This document shows, piece after piece, positions 26,051 to 34,770 of a stretch of DNA of 40,302 nucleotides. Position numbers and translations under genes: made by a program. Under the pieces are notes generated by a model. It was not told where the DNA came from, made no database searches, and saw only the letters and a list, made by a program, of their open reading frames with translations. Position 1 is the first letter of the stretch. Each line of letters begins with the position of its first letter. Source of the stretch: Balneolaceae bacterium (lineage in GTDB: Bacteria; Bacteroidota; Rhodothermia; Balneolales; Balneolaceae); NCBI GenBank assembly GCA_007118695.1, contig SKRC01000112.1, positions 1 to 40,302 on the forward strand, read 5' to 3'.

Positions 26051-26141
26051 TTCGACATTCCTTGTTCGCTATTCGCTATTCGCTATTCGCTATTCGATTG
26101 TCCTTGTTCATTCGACATTCCTTGTTCAATATTCGATATTC
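26051..26141. repeat. Heptamer array (TTCGCTA), 13 units
   Basis: Units include TTCGACA, TTCCTTG, TTCGCTA four times, TTCGATT, GTCCTTG and then variants up to GATATTC, all on a 7-bp step over 91 bp. Higher-order repetition is visible: TTCGACATTCCTTGTTC occurs near both ends. The array stops 6 bp before the last base of the rlmD stop codon. Confidence 0.92.
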
Positions 26142-26147
26142 GAAACC

Positions 26148-27554
26148 TTATTTCAGGGTGAGCTTTGTTACGGCCTCGATGTGATAGGTTTGAGGAAACA
26201 TATCCACCGGCTGTACTGTTTCCACGTTGTAGGCCTCTTTTAACTCTTTCAGGTCGCGGGCCATGGTGGAGGGGTTGCAGCTGACATACACAAGCCTGGG
26301 AACCCTAAGGCTGATCAGTTCTTTTACCACATCCGGGTGCATGCCGGACCGGGGCGGATCGGTGATGATGCAGTCCGGTTCACCGGTTTTGGCCAGCAAA
26401 TCCGGGTTAAACGTATTTTTCATATCACCCAGGATAAACTCAACATTATCCACACCGTTATCGCGGGCATTTTCCCTGGCATTTTCCACGGCAACCTCTA
26501 CGAGTTCAATACCTGTCACTTTTTTAACGTCACTGCTCATGAAGAGGCTGAGGGTGCCTACACCGCAGTACAGATCGAAGAGTAAGTCATCGGGTTGCAA
26601 ACCGGCCAGGTCTTTTGCCACACCGTAAAGGGTTTCGGCCTGTTTAGTGTTAGTCTGGAAAAAAGAGTTGGGGTTGATGATAAAGGCGTGTTCTCCAATG
26701 GCATCGGTGATGGTGCCAGGCCCGTACAGTACATGCTCAATGCGGCCGACAGCTGTAGGGTTCGGCAAATCATTGACGTTATTCACAATCGTGGTGATTT
26801 CGGGAAACCGTGCACGAAGATGATCCGCTATTTTTTTGATCCGGTCCGGATCATCGGCATTTGTGACGATGTTGACCATCAAATCACCGGAATAATCCGA
26901 ACTTCTGATCATCAGGTGGCGCATATAGCCGGTGTTATCAAGTGTATCATGAGCCGGGATTGCGTGCTTGATGCAATAATTCCGCAATTCATCGAGTATC
27001 CGGAACGATACCGGCTTTTGGAGGTGACACTCCTGAAGGTTCAGTATTTTGTCGAAACGCCCCGGGGCATGCAGGCCCGCAAATAAACCCCTGTCATCGA
27101 CATACTCATCTTTTTCGATCTCTTCACGGGTTAGCCATTTCCGGGTCCCGAAACTGTATTCCATTTTGTTGCGGTAGTAAAACTCCTTCTCACAGCCGAT
27201 AATATCCCGGACAATCGATGGGTCGAGGTGGGCAATGCGTTGGATATGGCTTTCTACCTGTTCCTGTTTGATTTGGAGTTGATTCGGGTAGGGCAGATGC
27301 TGCCAGGTGCAACCGCCACAGGTTGAAGCGTGCCTGCATTTGGGTTCCCGGCGATCCGGAGAGGGTTCCAGGATTTCGAGAAGTTTGGCTTCCCGGTAAT
27401 TCTTTTTCTTTTTAATAATCCTGGCCAGTACTTTATCGCCCGGGGCTGTGCCGGGAACAAAAACGGCCAATCCATCGTGTCTGGCTACTCCTTTCCCTTT
27501 AAATGCAGCAGATTCAATATCCAGTTCAACTTCTGCTCCTTTTTTCAGGCTCAT
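26148..27554 (-). CDS. rlmD: 23S rRNA (uracil-5-)-methyltransferase, RlmD/RumA type
   Basis: 468 residues. It transfers a methyl group from SAM to C5 of a uridine in 23S rRNA. The N-terminal TRAM domain (about 1-60) has KGAEVELDIESAAFKGKGVAR. The [4Fe-4S] ligands are C73, C79 and C82 in CRHASTCGGCTWQ and C176 in LQECHL. The SAM fold follows (LLFDLYCGVGTLSLFMS), then IITDPPRSGMHPDVV and the catalytic VYVSCNPSTMARDL. The exact uridine (U1939-type or another) cannot be told from sequence. Its ATG directly follows the stop of the cyclic-nucleotide-binding gene (TGA then ATG, no gap), so translational coupling is likely. Confidence 0.94.
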   Translation of the reverse strand: MSLKKGAEVELDIESAAFKGKGVARHDGLAVFVPGTAPGDKVLARIIKKKKNYREAKLLEILEPSPDRREPKCRHASTCGGCTWQHLPYPNQLQIKQEQVESHIQRIAHLDPSIVRDIIGCEKEFYYRNKMEYSFGTRKWLTREEIEKDEYVDDRGLFAGLHAPGRFDKILNLQECHLQKPVSFRILDELRNYCIKHAIPAHDTLDNTGYMRHLMIRSSDYSGDLMVNIVTNADDPDRIKKIADHLRARFPEITTIVNNVNDLPNPTAVGRIEHVLYGPGTITDAIGEHAFIINPNSFFQTNTKQAETLYGVAKDLAGLQPDDLLFDLYCGVGTLSLFMSSDVKKVTGIELVEVAVENARENARDNGVDNVEFILGDMKNTFNPDLLAKTGEPDCIITDPPRSGMHPDVVKELISLRVPRLVYVSCNPSTMARDLKELKEAYNVETVQPVDMFPQTYHIEAVTKLTLK

Positions 27555-28106
27555 TCAGATCTCTTCCTTCTCTTCATCTTCGTAGTAGGTTGTAAACTGC
27601 AGGGAAAATGCTGTATGTGTATCGGCAACTTCGGCCAATTTTCGAGTGGTCTTTTCCAACTGTTTCATCGCAACGGTCGAGACCGTTTCCAGGAATTTGA
27701 CCGCAATTTCGGGATGCCGCTTTTTCAGCGTTTCAAAATCGGGTTTGAAAAAACCTAAAAGTATACAGTCGGTCAGGCACCGGGCCGAAGACATCCGGCG
27801 CAATTCGTAGCCAATGGAAAGAGCGCCAAAACTTTCTGGCGGACTTAAATCGTAGGTCAGTTCACCTTTAGCCGGGTCATCAAGGGTGGTTTCAACGATC
27901 AGCTGAACCCGGCCGTTTTCAATAAAATACATCCCTGTTCCGGGATCATTCTGATAGTAAATATATTCACCTTCCTTGTATTTCCTTCTGTGACACAACT
28001 GCAGGAATTCATATCTCTGAAGCGGGGAAAGTGAACGCAGAAACCGGGATTTCAGAATAATATTACTCTGATTTTTCATTTTTTTCATGAACCCTTTTTC
28101 AAACAT
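27555..28106 (-). CDS. Cyclic nucleotide-binding domain protein without DNA-binding domain
   Basis: 183 residues. The CRP-like beta-roll is clear: FLRSLSPLQRYEFLQLCHRRKYKEGEYIYYQNDPG, YFIENGRVQLIV, then PPESFGALSIGYELRRMSSARCLTDCILLGF. The phosphate-binding cassette slot holds SFGALSIGYELRRMSSA, which keeps a phosphate-contact-like R-x-S-S-A. After the C helix there is only a short acidic tail; no helix-turn-helix follows, so it is not a CRP transcription factor. Role unknown; probably a nucleotide-sensing accessory protein. The first ATG is used, but the ATG at 28088 follows AAAAAGGG and may be the true start. It lies 17 bp after the Omp85 gene and abuts rlmD. Confidence 0.88.
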   Translation of the reverse strand: MFEKGFMKKMKNQSNIILKSRFLRSLSPLQRYEFLQLCHRRKYKEGEYIYYQNDPGTGMYFIENGRVQLIVETTLDDPAKGELTYDLSPPESFGALSIGYELRRMSSARCLTDCILLGFFKPDFETLKKRHPEIAVKFLETVSTVAMKQLEKTTRKLAEVADTHTAFSLQFTTYYEDEEKEEI

Positions 28107-28123
28107 GTTTAATCAAAATGATT

Positions 28124-30586
28124 TTAGAATGAATGCCCGATTCCAAAACTGAAATAGGCACGCCTGTTGTTGAACCACCCACGTTGTAAATCATGGGCCC
28201 GGAACGTAAAGTCAAATCGGGCGACAATAAAATCCCAGTCGAGCCTGATCCCGACTCCTGTACCGACAGCAATTTGCTTATAAAAACGGTCAAAGGAAAA
28301 TTTTCCGTCCCTGAGCAGATCCTGCCGGTCCTCATCTATGTCATTCATTTCGTTATTATTATTTCCGATTTCCCCTGTCAAATCATTCCGTGGACCATAC
28401 CAGATATTCCCGGCATCGGTATACAGGGCAAGGTACCAGTCGGCATTAAAGAAATTCTCAAACATGATCTGGCGCACTTCGGTAAATGCTGCGAGCTTGA
28501 TTTCGCCCCCGCTGACGGTAACACTGTCGGGTTCGATATCACCCGGGCCGAGCCTGAAAGGAGCCCAGCCTCTGATATCGTTGCTCCCACCGGCAAAAAA
28601 CCTTCTGCTTAGCGGAATGGTTTCACTTTCATTGTAGGGGTGTGCAAACCCTGCAAACCCGCGAAATGCAAATACTGATTCCGGCCCGATAGGTATATAA
28701 CGCCTGTAGTCGGCCGACATTTTAAAAAACTGACTGTAGCCGAGTGCATTCTCAGACAAGCCCAGTGGGGACGGCAGCGTACCTTTTATCTCCCCGGGGC
28801 TGAAGACAAACCGGTCCATCATATAGGCCATATTTCCACCGATGGCAATGGAGTATTCACTGAAGTGCCCATAATTTCGTTTGATCAGATTCGTATTCTG
28901 ACTTCGGAATGTATACCGGATTATGGATGAAAATTGGGGACGGAAATCCTCCAGGATCCGTTGAAATTCAAATCTTCCTTCAACAATATCGTCTGGTTCA
29001 TCAGGGGATCGACGGAATTGATTCCGCAAAAAATCAAAATAATCAGATGAGGGATCTGCATCGATAATATCAAGCTGGATCAGGTCCAGAAAACTGGAAT
29101 ACCGGTCGGTATGAGAAACTTCATACCGCAGATTGAAACGGATATCGGAGTTGATGTCGAACAGTGGCTGGTTCGACTGGCCGTAGCTGAGCTGGTAGCG
29201 CGTTCTGCCACTGGTAAACAGCGGGCGTTTGTCGAGAACGGCGAACGGAAAATTGAGCCGCGGTACCGAATAGTCGACTGTTGCCTGGTAGGTGTTGAAA
29301 AAGGTACGGTCATCGGTGAATTCACGGTCGGTTACCAATTCAAAATTGGTATTGAATCCGATAGTCAGATTTTCAGCGCGTCCAAAAATGTTATTGTTGC
29401 TGTAATTTAACCCGATTCCGGTTCCGAAACCGTACCGGTGCATGCCGAAAAATTCTGTACTCACCGAATGTTTTGGCAAGGTCTGCAGGTCGAAAAATAC
29501 CGGGATTTCATCCCCTGAGTAATCGGGCAGGGACCCGTCTTCACTCAGGCCGAATCCACGGATGTTGAGCATGCCAAGATTTTGAAATTCATTGACGCTC
29601 TGCAGGTACAGGGCATGATTAAAGGTATCGCCGGGCTTGAACAGAATCTGGTCGGTCAGCAGGCTGAAACGCGTCTGGGCAGTCTCATCCTTTTCCATTC
29701 GGATCGTTTTTCCTCCGGTCACGTATGGCTCTTCGGTGATCGTCCGAGTCTCATCATACGCACCGGATGAGGCTGATAAACCCGGGGTGCCGCCGGGGCC
29801 TGCCAGGCTGATGTACAGATCACCGAATGTATAAATTCTGCCGGGATTTATGCGGTAGAGCACATCGAGGGTCAGCGGGTCTTCCACATCCCTTTTGATC
29901 AGGGCCCGCACCGAGTCCCGTTGAACGGATGCATATCCGTTATTTCTAAGGAAATTGATGATCCGGGTTTGCTCGGCCCGCAGTTCCTGGGCGCTGTATT
30001 GCCGGTTTACATTGAACGTGGAGTCGTCGATGGCAGAGCCACCCAATTCGGTATTCCGAAAAAACTCTTCCCGTTTGCCGTCTTCCTCAAATTCAGGGAA
30101 TCCGGTGTAGGCAATGGATCTGATTCTGGAAGCAGGGCCTTCCTCTATCAGAAAAGTCACCTCAACTCTGTTTCTTCTGTATTCAACGACCGAGGTATCA
30201 ACAGTGGCTTCAAAATATCCTCTGTTTTCATAATGAAGCCGGATCCGTTCCTTATCGTTTGCAATCGTTACCCTGTCCAGGTAAACCGGTGATTCACCGA
30301 ATCGCCCGGTCAGCTGGTGTATATAATACCAAGGGGCAAACCGGGGGATACCCAGCATCTCCCGGTTCGTTCTTGTGCGAATAATGGAGCGCAATGTACG
30401 GCTTCGGATATTGTTATTGCCCGTAAACCGTATTTTTCGCACAACTTTCTCATCACTCTCTTCATTTGATTGATTGACAGTTAGATAAGCAAGCTGATTT
30501 GAACTTTGAAAGGCATGGACGGGTTCACCACCTGTGAGCATGAGGCCGATCAATAGTAAACCAAAAAACCAGGGGATTCGAAGCAC
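28124..30586 (-). CDS. Omp85-superfamily outer-membrane protein (BamA/TamA-like)
   Basis: 820 residues. A signal peptide (LRIPWFFGLLLIGLMLTGGEPVHA, cleavage near residue 25) leads to periplasmic POTRA-type repeats (about 45-270): VVRKIRFTGNNNIRSRTLRSII, YENRGYFEATVDTSVVEY, IRSIAYTGFPEF and LRNNGYASVQRDSV. The rest is a 16-strand-type barrel. The Omp85 signature FFAGGSNDIRGWAPFRLG is near residue 680, ARFDFTF comes late, and the chain ends in the aromatic beta-signal YFSFGIGHSF. Such proteins insert or move proteins or lipids at the outer membrane. It has fewer POTRA repeats than a canonical BamA, so TamA-like or a lineage-specific paralogue is preferred. It is the first gene of a run with the cyclic-nucleotide-binding gene and rlmD. 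Confidence 0.92.
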   Translation of the reverse strand: MLRIPWFFGLLLIGLMLTGGEPVHAFQSSNQLAYLTVNQSNEESDEKVVRKIRFTGNNNIRSRTLRSIIRTRTNREMLGIPRFAPWYYIHQLTGRFGESPVYLDRVTIANDKERIRLHYENRGYFEATVDTSVVEYRRNRVEVTFLIEEGPASRIRSIAYTGFPEFEEDGKREEFFRNTELGGSAIDDSTFNVNRQYSAQELRAEQTRIINFLRNNGYASVQRDSVRALIKRDVEDPLTLDVLYRINPGRIYTFGDLYISLAGPGGTPGLSASSGAYDETRTITEEPYVTGGKTIRMEKDETAQTRFSLLTDQILFKPGDTFNHALYLQSVNEFQNLGMLNIRGFGLSEDGSLPDYSGDEIPVFFDLQTLPKHSVSTEFFGMHRYGFGTGIGLNYSNNNIFGRAENLTIGFNTNFELVTDREFTDDRTFFNTYQATVDYSVPRLNFPFAVLDKRPLFTSGRTRYQLSYGQSNQPLFDINSDIRFNLRYEVSHTDRYSSFLDLIQLDIIDADPSSDYFDFLRNQFRRSPDEPDDIVEGRFEFQRILEDFRPQFSSIIRYTFRSQNTNLIKRNYGHFSEYSIAIGGNMAYMMDRFVFSPGEIKGTLPSPLGLSENALGYSQFFKMSADYRRYIPIGPESVFAFRGFAGFAHPYNESETIPLSRRFFAGGSNDIRGWAPFRLGPGDIEPDSVTVSGGEIKLAAFTEVRQIMFENFFNADWYLALYTDAGNIWYGPRNDLTGEIGNNNNEMNDIDEDRQDLLRDGKFSFDRFYKQIAVGTGVGIRLDWDFIVARFDFTFRAHDLQRGWFNNRRAYFSFGIGHSF

Positions 30587-30610
30587 GGAAATTTTGTTTT
30601 ATATGAAAAC

Positions 30611-30633
30611 GGCTGCACAATCCGTATGCAGCC
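30611..30633 (-). terminator. Hairpin after the DUF2795 gene
   Basis: GGCTGCA (30611-30617) pairs with TGCAGCC (30627-30633), loop 9 bases. On the minus strand it is followed by GTTTTC. It sits between the DUF2795 gene and the Omp85 gene, both on minus, so it probably ends the first transcript. Confidence 0.5.
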
Positions 30634-30685
30634 ATAAAAACCGATGATACTGAAATTTGAAGGTGACTACTGTTTATACGTGTAC

Positions 30686-30940
30686 TTATACGTCGTCGTA
30701 ATCAAACCCTTCATCTTCCTCGCCATGGAAGAAATCTTCCTTACGGATATAATCAGGCCAGATATCTTCTATGCCTTCATAAACCGTATCTTCACCTTCT
30801 TCAATTTCATCCAGTTCATACAAGTTATCAATAAGTTGTTGAGGAAGTCCATTTCTTTCGGCCCATTCAATCAATTCTTCTCTTGTGGCTGGGAATGGTG
30901 CGTCGTCTAACGCTGCTGCTAATTCTACGGTCCAAATCAT
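30686..30940 (-). CDS. Small acidic DUF2795 protein
   Basis: 84 residues. The N-terminal half matches the DUF2795 pattern: ALDDAPFPATREELIEWAERNGLPQQLIDNLYELDE. The second half is very acidic (DFFHGEEDEGFDYDDV). The function of DUF2795 is not known; members are small helical proteins, often highly expressed. It stands alone with about 200 bp upstream to tatA, which is divergent, and a hairpin downstream. Confidence 0.88.
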   Translation of the reverse strand: MIWTVELAAALDDAPFPATREELIEWAERNGLPQQLIDNLYELDEIEEGEDTVYEGIEDIWPDYIRKEDFFHGEEDEGFDYDDV

Positions 30941-31134
30941 ATCGTTTAATTAATTTTAAATTCGTTACACTATCGTTGGTAGCTATAAAACAGATGCTAG
31001 GCAAAAAAGCAAATAAAACATCAATTAAATAAATATTAATTTCTTTTTTGGGACACTTAAGGTGTCAAAAATATTTTTTATCTTGAGACAGTTACTATTG
31101 TTTCAACATAACCATTTTAAAACAGGATTATTTT

Positions 31135-31392
31135 ATGGGAAGTTTTGGAGGACTTGAATGGATCGTTATTGGTTTGGCGGTACTATTGCTTTTCGGAGCC
31201 AAGCGTATACCTGAATTGGCCCGCGGGCTGGGACAGGGTATCAAGGAATTTCGGAAAGCTTCCGATGATATTAAGCGGGAAATTGAGCAGGGTGAAGAAA
31301 AACCTCCTGTGAACACCGCAAAGAATGAAACAACCGCAAAAAGCGAATCATCGGAAAAAAAAGAAGTCAAAGCCAACGAAAACGTCGATTAA
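31135..31392 (+). CDS. tatA: Sec-independent translocase TatA/TatE
   Basis: 85 residues. It forms the protein-conducting part of the twin-arginine export system in the inner membrane. The single transmembrane helix is GLEWIVIGLAVLLLFGAKRIPEL (about residues 5-27), with the FGAKRIPEL hinge, then the amphipathic helix ARGLGQGIKEFRKASDD and a charged, disordered tail. No tatC is in the window. It begins a tight plus-strand run; gatA starts 12 bp after its stop. Confidence 0.95.
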   Translation: MGSFGGLEWIVIGLAVLLLFGAKRIPELARGLGQGIKEFRKASDDIKREIEQGEEKPPVNTAKNETTAKSESSEKKEVKANENVD

Positions 31393-31404
31393 GAATCGGA
31401 TTTA

Positions 31405-32934
31405 ATGAGTGATTTCAGCTCTACGCAAGAGCAACTGAAGAAAGGTGCATTGACACTTCCGGACTTGGTGGAAAACTATCTGGACCGGATAGAGCAGAAA
31501 AATCCCCAAATTAACGCTTATGTCTCCGTGGACGGCGATGCAGCCAGAAAGGAGGCAGAAGTGATTCAGAAAAAGATTCGCAACGGCAGTGCCGGCCGGC
31601 TGGCCGGGGCTGTTGTGGGCGTGAAAGACGTCATTTGTGAGAAAGGCAAAGTGACCAGTTGCGCTTCCAACATTTTGCGCAACTTTGAGAGCGTCTACGA
31701 TGCCACCGTCATCGAAAAACTCCGCAGTGAGGATGCTATTCTGCTCGGGCGGCTGAACATGGATGAATTTGCGATGGGTTCTTCCAGCGAAAATACAATC
31801 TATGGCCCCGTCCGGAATCCGCACGATGATTCCAAAGTGTCGGGCGGCTCTAGCGGCGGAAGTGCCGCGGCGGTTGCCGGGGAATTATGCAATATCGCCC
31901 TGGGCTCCGATACCGGGGGATCTATTCGGCAGCCGGCATCTTATTGCGGTGTTGTAGGGGTGAAACCCACCTATGGGCGTGTCTCCCGGCATGGCCTGGT
32001 TGCGTATGCATCTTCTTTCGACTGCATCGGGCCGCTGGCTCATTCGGTCCGCGATTGCGCTGAATTGCTCAGTACCATAGCCGGATTTGATCCGAACGAC
32101 AACACCTCTTCCGGCCTGGATGTGCCCGATTATGCCTCAGGGCTGGAAAGCAGCGGAACCTTGCGGGTCGGAGTACCGGAGGAATATTTTGGCGAAGGCC
32201 TGGATGATGGGGTGCGAAAAATTGTCGAGGATGTGATTGCACAGCTTGAAAAAGATGAAAAGTTCAATTTGGTCCCGATCCGCATCCCCCATATGAAATA
32301 CAGTATTGCCACCTATTATATCCTGGCCACTGCCGAAGCATCGAGCAACCTGGCCCGGTATGATGGAGTGCGCTATGGCCACCGGGGAGATATCGATGAG
32401 GTCCGGAAAGAATTGAGGCAGGAGAAAGAAGCCATTGAGGATAAAATCGAATTGGCCGATGCTGCCGGGAAAAACGACCTGATCGAGGAGATGGCAAAAG
32501 TGGACTCCCCGCTGATCAGACTCTACAAGAAATCGAGGACCGAAGGGTTTGGCCGGGAAGTAAAACGGCGGATCTTGCTGGGCACCTACGTACTCAGTGC
32601 CGGTTACTATGATGCCTATTACGCCAAGGCGCAAAAGGTCAGACGATTGATAAAGCAAGATTTCGACACCGCTTTCTCCAAAGTGGATGTGATCGTATCG
32701 CCAACAGCGCCCACCCCGGCTTTTGATATCGGATCCAATATCGATGACCCGATTCAGATGTACCTGAATGATATCTACACAACTTCAGCCAACCTGGCCG
32801 GCAACTGTGGAATCAGTGTTCCTGCCGGGACACATCCGGACGGCTTGCCTGTCGGAATTCAGTTTATGGGTGATAAATACCAGGAATCAAAAATCCTCCA
32901 GGCCGGGTATTTGGTTGAACAAATGCTTCGATAG
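31405..32934 (+). CDS. gatA: Asp-tRNA(Asn)/Glu-tRNA(Gln) amidotransferase subunit A
   Basis: 509 residues; the glutaminase subunit of GatCAB. The amidase-signature triad is intact: K74 in VGVKD, cis-Ser S149 in GGSSGGSAAAVA and nucleophile S173 in GSDTGGSIRQPA. Further motifs are RLNMDEFAMGSSSENTIYGPVRNP, VGVKPTYGRVSRHGLVAYASSFD and SAGYYDAYYAKAQKVR. It releases ammonia from glutamine and channels it to GatB. The following lipoprotein gene starts directly after its stop codon. gatB is elsewhere in the window and gatC is not seen. Confidence 0.97.
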   Translation: MSDFSSTQEQLKKGALTLPDLVENYLDRIEQKNPQINAYVSVDGDAARKEAEVIQKKIRNGSAGRLAGAVVGVKDVICEKGKVTSCASNILRNFESVYDATVIEKLRSEDAILLGRLNMDEFAMGSSSENTIYGPVRNPHDDSKVSGGSSGGSAAAVAGELCNIALGSDTGGSIRQPASYCGVVGVKPTYGRVSRHGLVAYASSFDCIGPLAHSVRDCAELLSTIAGFDPNDNTSSGLDVPDYASGLESSGTLRVGVPEEYFGEGLDDGVRKIVEDVIAQLEKDEKFNLVPIRIPHMKYSIATYYILATAEASSNLARYDGVRYGHRGDIDEVRKELRQEKEAIEDKIELADAAGKNDLIEEMAKVDSPLIRLYKKSRTEGFGREVKRRILLGTYVLSAGYYDAYYAKAQKVRRLIKQDFDTAFSKVDVIVSPTAPTPAFDIGSNIDDPIQMYLNDIYTTSANLAGNCGISVPAGTHPDGLPVGIQFMGDKYQESKILQAGYLVEQMLR

Positions 32935-33921
32935 ATGAAGAGCAAACGCTGGCTGATATGCTTGCTAACGGGCCTGTCTGTACTATGCCTGATGCAGTGT
33001 GGAAGCCCGGAAGAGCCAAGGTTCAGTTTTACGGATAAAGGCCGGGATGTACCTCCGTTTTCAGCCGATCAGGCGTACGAGTACATTCAAAAACAGGTGG
33101 AATTTGGCCCCAGGAATCCGAACTCGGAAGGACACAGGCAGACAAAAGAATTTTTGTACCGGGAAATGCAGCACCATGCCGGCGAGAGAAATGTCTATGT
33201 TCAATCTTTTGAACACGAGGGATATGGCGGGGAAATTCTGGAAATGCATAATATCATCGCTGCCTTTAATCTGGAAAGCACCGACCGGATTGTACTTGCC
33301 GCGCACTGGGATACACGGCCGCGGGCAGATGAAGACCCCAACAACACGGATGAACCGATTCTGGGGGCTGACGATGGCGGCAGTGGGGTGGGGGTCCTGC
33401 TTGAGCTGGCTCGGATACTGAGTGAAAATCCGCCACCGCTGGGAGTGGATATTATATTTTTTGACGGAGAGGATTATGGGGAGTCGGGCGACCTGCAGAA
33501 CTATTTTCTGGGCGCCCGCTATTGGGGTGATAACCAGCCGGCTCCGGGTTATAATCCGCGATTCGGTATTTTGCTGGATATGGTCGGAGGCACCGGCGCC
33601 GTGTTTCCCAGGGAAGGGTATTCGGTTCGTTTTGCACCGTCTCTGGTGGATGCCGTGTGGGACCTGGCAGCTGAATTGGGCTATGGGGAGATGTTTCCTG
33701 ACACCGAGGGGGCCATGATATCCGACGATCATGTGATTGTGGAGCGAACAACCGGCATTCCCATGATCAATATCATCCATCATCAACGATCCGGGGATGG
33801 TACCGCTGAATTTCCCTCTTACTGGCACACACACCAGGACAATATGGAAATCATCGATAAACATACCCTGCAGGCGGTGGGTGATTTGATGACAGAATTA
33901 ATTTATAACCGGATTCAGTAA
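32935..33921 (+). CDS. M28-family lipoprotein, glutaminyl-peptide cyclotransferase-like
   Basis: 328 residues. An N-terminal lipoprotein-type signal (WLICLLTGLSVLCLMQC, Cys at 22) places it in the envelope. The M28 zinc ligands are all visible: His in LAAHWDTRP, Asp in ILGADDGGSGVG, Glu in FFDGEDYGESGD, Asp in LLDMVG and His in WHTHQDN. EFGPRNPNSEGHRQTKEFL near residue 57 is typical of glutaminyl cyclases, which convert N-terminal Gln to pyroglutamate and use a single zinc. An aminopeptidase activity cannot be excluded. The ATG immediately follows the gatA stop and prmA starts immediately after its own stop, so translation is probably coupled. Confidence 0.9.
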   Translation: MKSKRWLICLLTGLSVLCLMQCGSPEEPRFSFTDKGRDVPPFSADQAYEYIQKQVEFGPRNPNSEGHRQTKEFLYREMQHHAGERNVYVQSFEHEGYGGEILEMHNIIAAFNLESTDRIVLAAHWDTRPRADEDPNNTDEPILGADDGGSGVGVLLELARILSENPPPLGVDIIFFDGEDYGESGDLQNYFLGARYWGDNQPAPGYNPRFGILLDMVGGTGAVFPREGYSVRFAPSLVDAVWDLAAELGYGEMFPDTEGAMISDDHVIVERTTGIPMINIIHHQRSGDGTAEFPSYWHTHQDNMEIIDKHTLQAVGDLMTELIYNRIQ

Positions 33922-34770
33922 GTGGAATGGCTGAAACTGACAATAAGAATTCCGGATGATTACCAGGAGAGTTTTATCGCGGAACTCCTGGATTTGGATT
34001 TTGGGGGATTTGAACAATTTGACGACAAAATAGAGGCTTACATCCCGGTAGAAAGGTTCAATGATGTGAACCGGGAGCATATCGAGCAGCTCCTCACGTA
34101 TTTTCCCTTTGAGGGCCATATTGAGATGGAACAGATTATTGAACAGAAAAACTGGAACGAGGCCTGGGAGAAAACCATTGAGCCGCAGTCGATCGGAGCT
34201 TTTTTTGTCAGGCCCACCTGGTCGAAGGCTGAAGTTCCGGCCGGCCTGATACCCCTTGAAATCGATCCTAAAATGGCTTTTGGCACCGGCTATCACGCCA
34301 CAACCCGCCTGATACTCGAAATGCTTCCGGAGCTGGATCCATCGGGCAAATCTGTAATGGATGCGGGAACCGGGACCGGAATCCTTGCCATAGCCTCGGT
34401 GAAATTGGGTGCAGATCACGTGCTTGCTTTCGATATCGACGAGTGGAGTAAAATCAATGCAAGGGAGAACGCCCTGCTCAACCGGGTGGCCGGCAGAATC
34501 GATTTCCTGCTCGGCGGGTTTGAAGTAATTCCCGAAAATAGCCGCTATGATTTGATTCTTGCGAACATCAACCGGAATGTAATTATTGGCATGATGGGAG
34601 AGTTCAGAAAATTCCTCGCACCGGATGGCCGGCTCTGTTTTTCCGGTATTCTCAATACAGATGTGGATGAGATAATCGCAAAAGCCGGTAAACACGCCAT
34701 GAAAGTAATCACCCGAAAAGACAAGGGAGAGTGGTCGATGCTGCTCCTGGCAAAAAACCCGGATGCGTGA
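33922..34770 (+). CDS. prmA: Ribosomal protein L11 methyltransferase
   Basis: 282 residues from a GTG directly after the preceding stop codon. It methylates ribosomal protein L11 using SAM. Motifs: an N-terminal substrate-recognition domain, NWNEAWEKTIEP (about 78-89), PKMAFGTGYHATTRL (about 116-130), the SAM loop DAGTGTGILAIAS (about 147-159), FDIDEWSKINARENA and LILANINRNVI. All are standard for PrmA. The end overlaps the next gene by 4 bases (GTGA). Confidence 0.95.
   Translation: MEWLKLTIRIPDDYQESFIAELLDLDFGGFEQFDDKIEAYIPVERFNDVNREHIEQLLTYFPFEGHIEMEQIIEQKNWNEAWEKTIEPQSIGAFFVRPTWSKAEVPAGLIPLEIDPKMAFGTGYHATTRLILEMLPELDPSGKSVMDAGTGTGILAIASVKLGADHVLAFDIDEWSKINARENALLNRVAGRIDFLLGGFEVIPENSRYDLILANINRNVIIGMMGEFRKFLAPDGRLCFSGILNTDVDEIIAKAGKHAMKVITRKDKGEWSMLLLAKNPDA

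Larger units (their letters stand above)
25316..26147. other. Long gap upstream of the GH9 gene with repeats and an unexplained segment
   Basis: 832 bp. 25316-25630 is AT-rich and should contain the GH9 promoter. 25630-25929 is GC-richer and holds a 99-codon minus frame I cannot assign. Next come a perfect palindrome (25931-25950), the dispersed repeat (25985-26033) and a heptamer array (26051-26141) ending at the rlmD stop. No convincing gene. Confidence 0.6.

Noticed and set aside
20524-26141. Short repeats as a CRISPR array
   Set aside because: Units are 7 or 9 bp with no spacers and no cas genes nearby.
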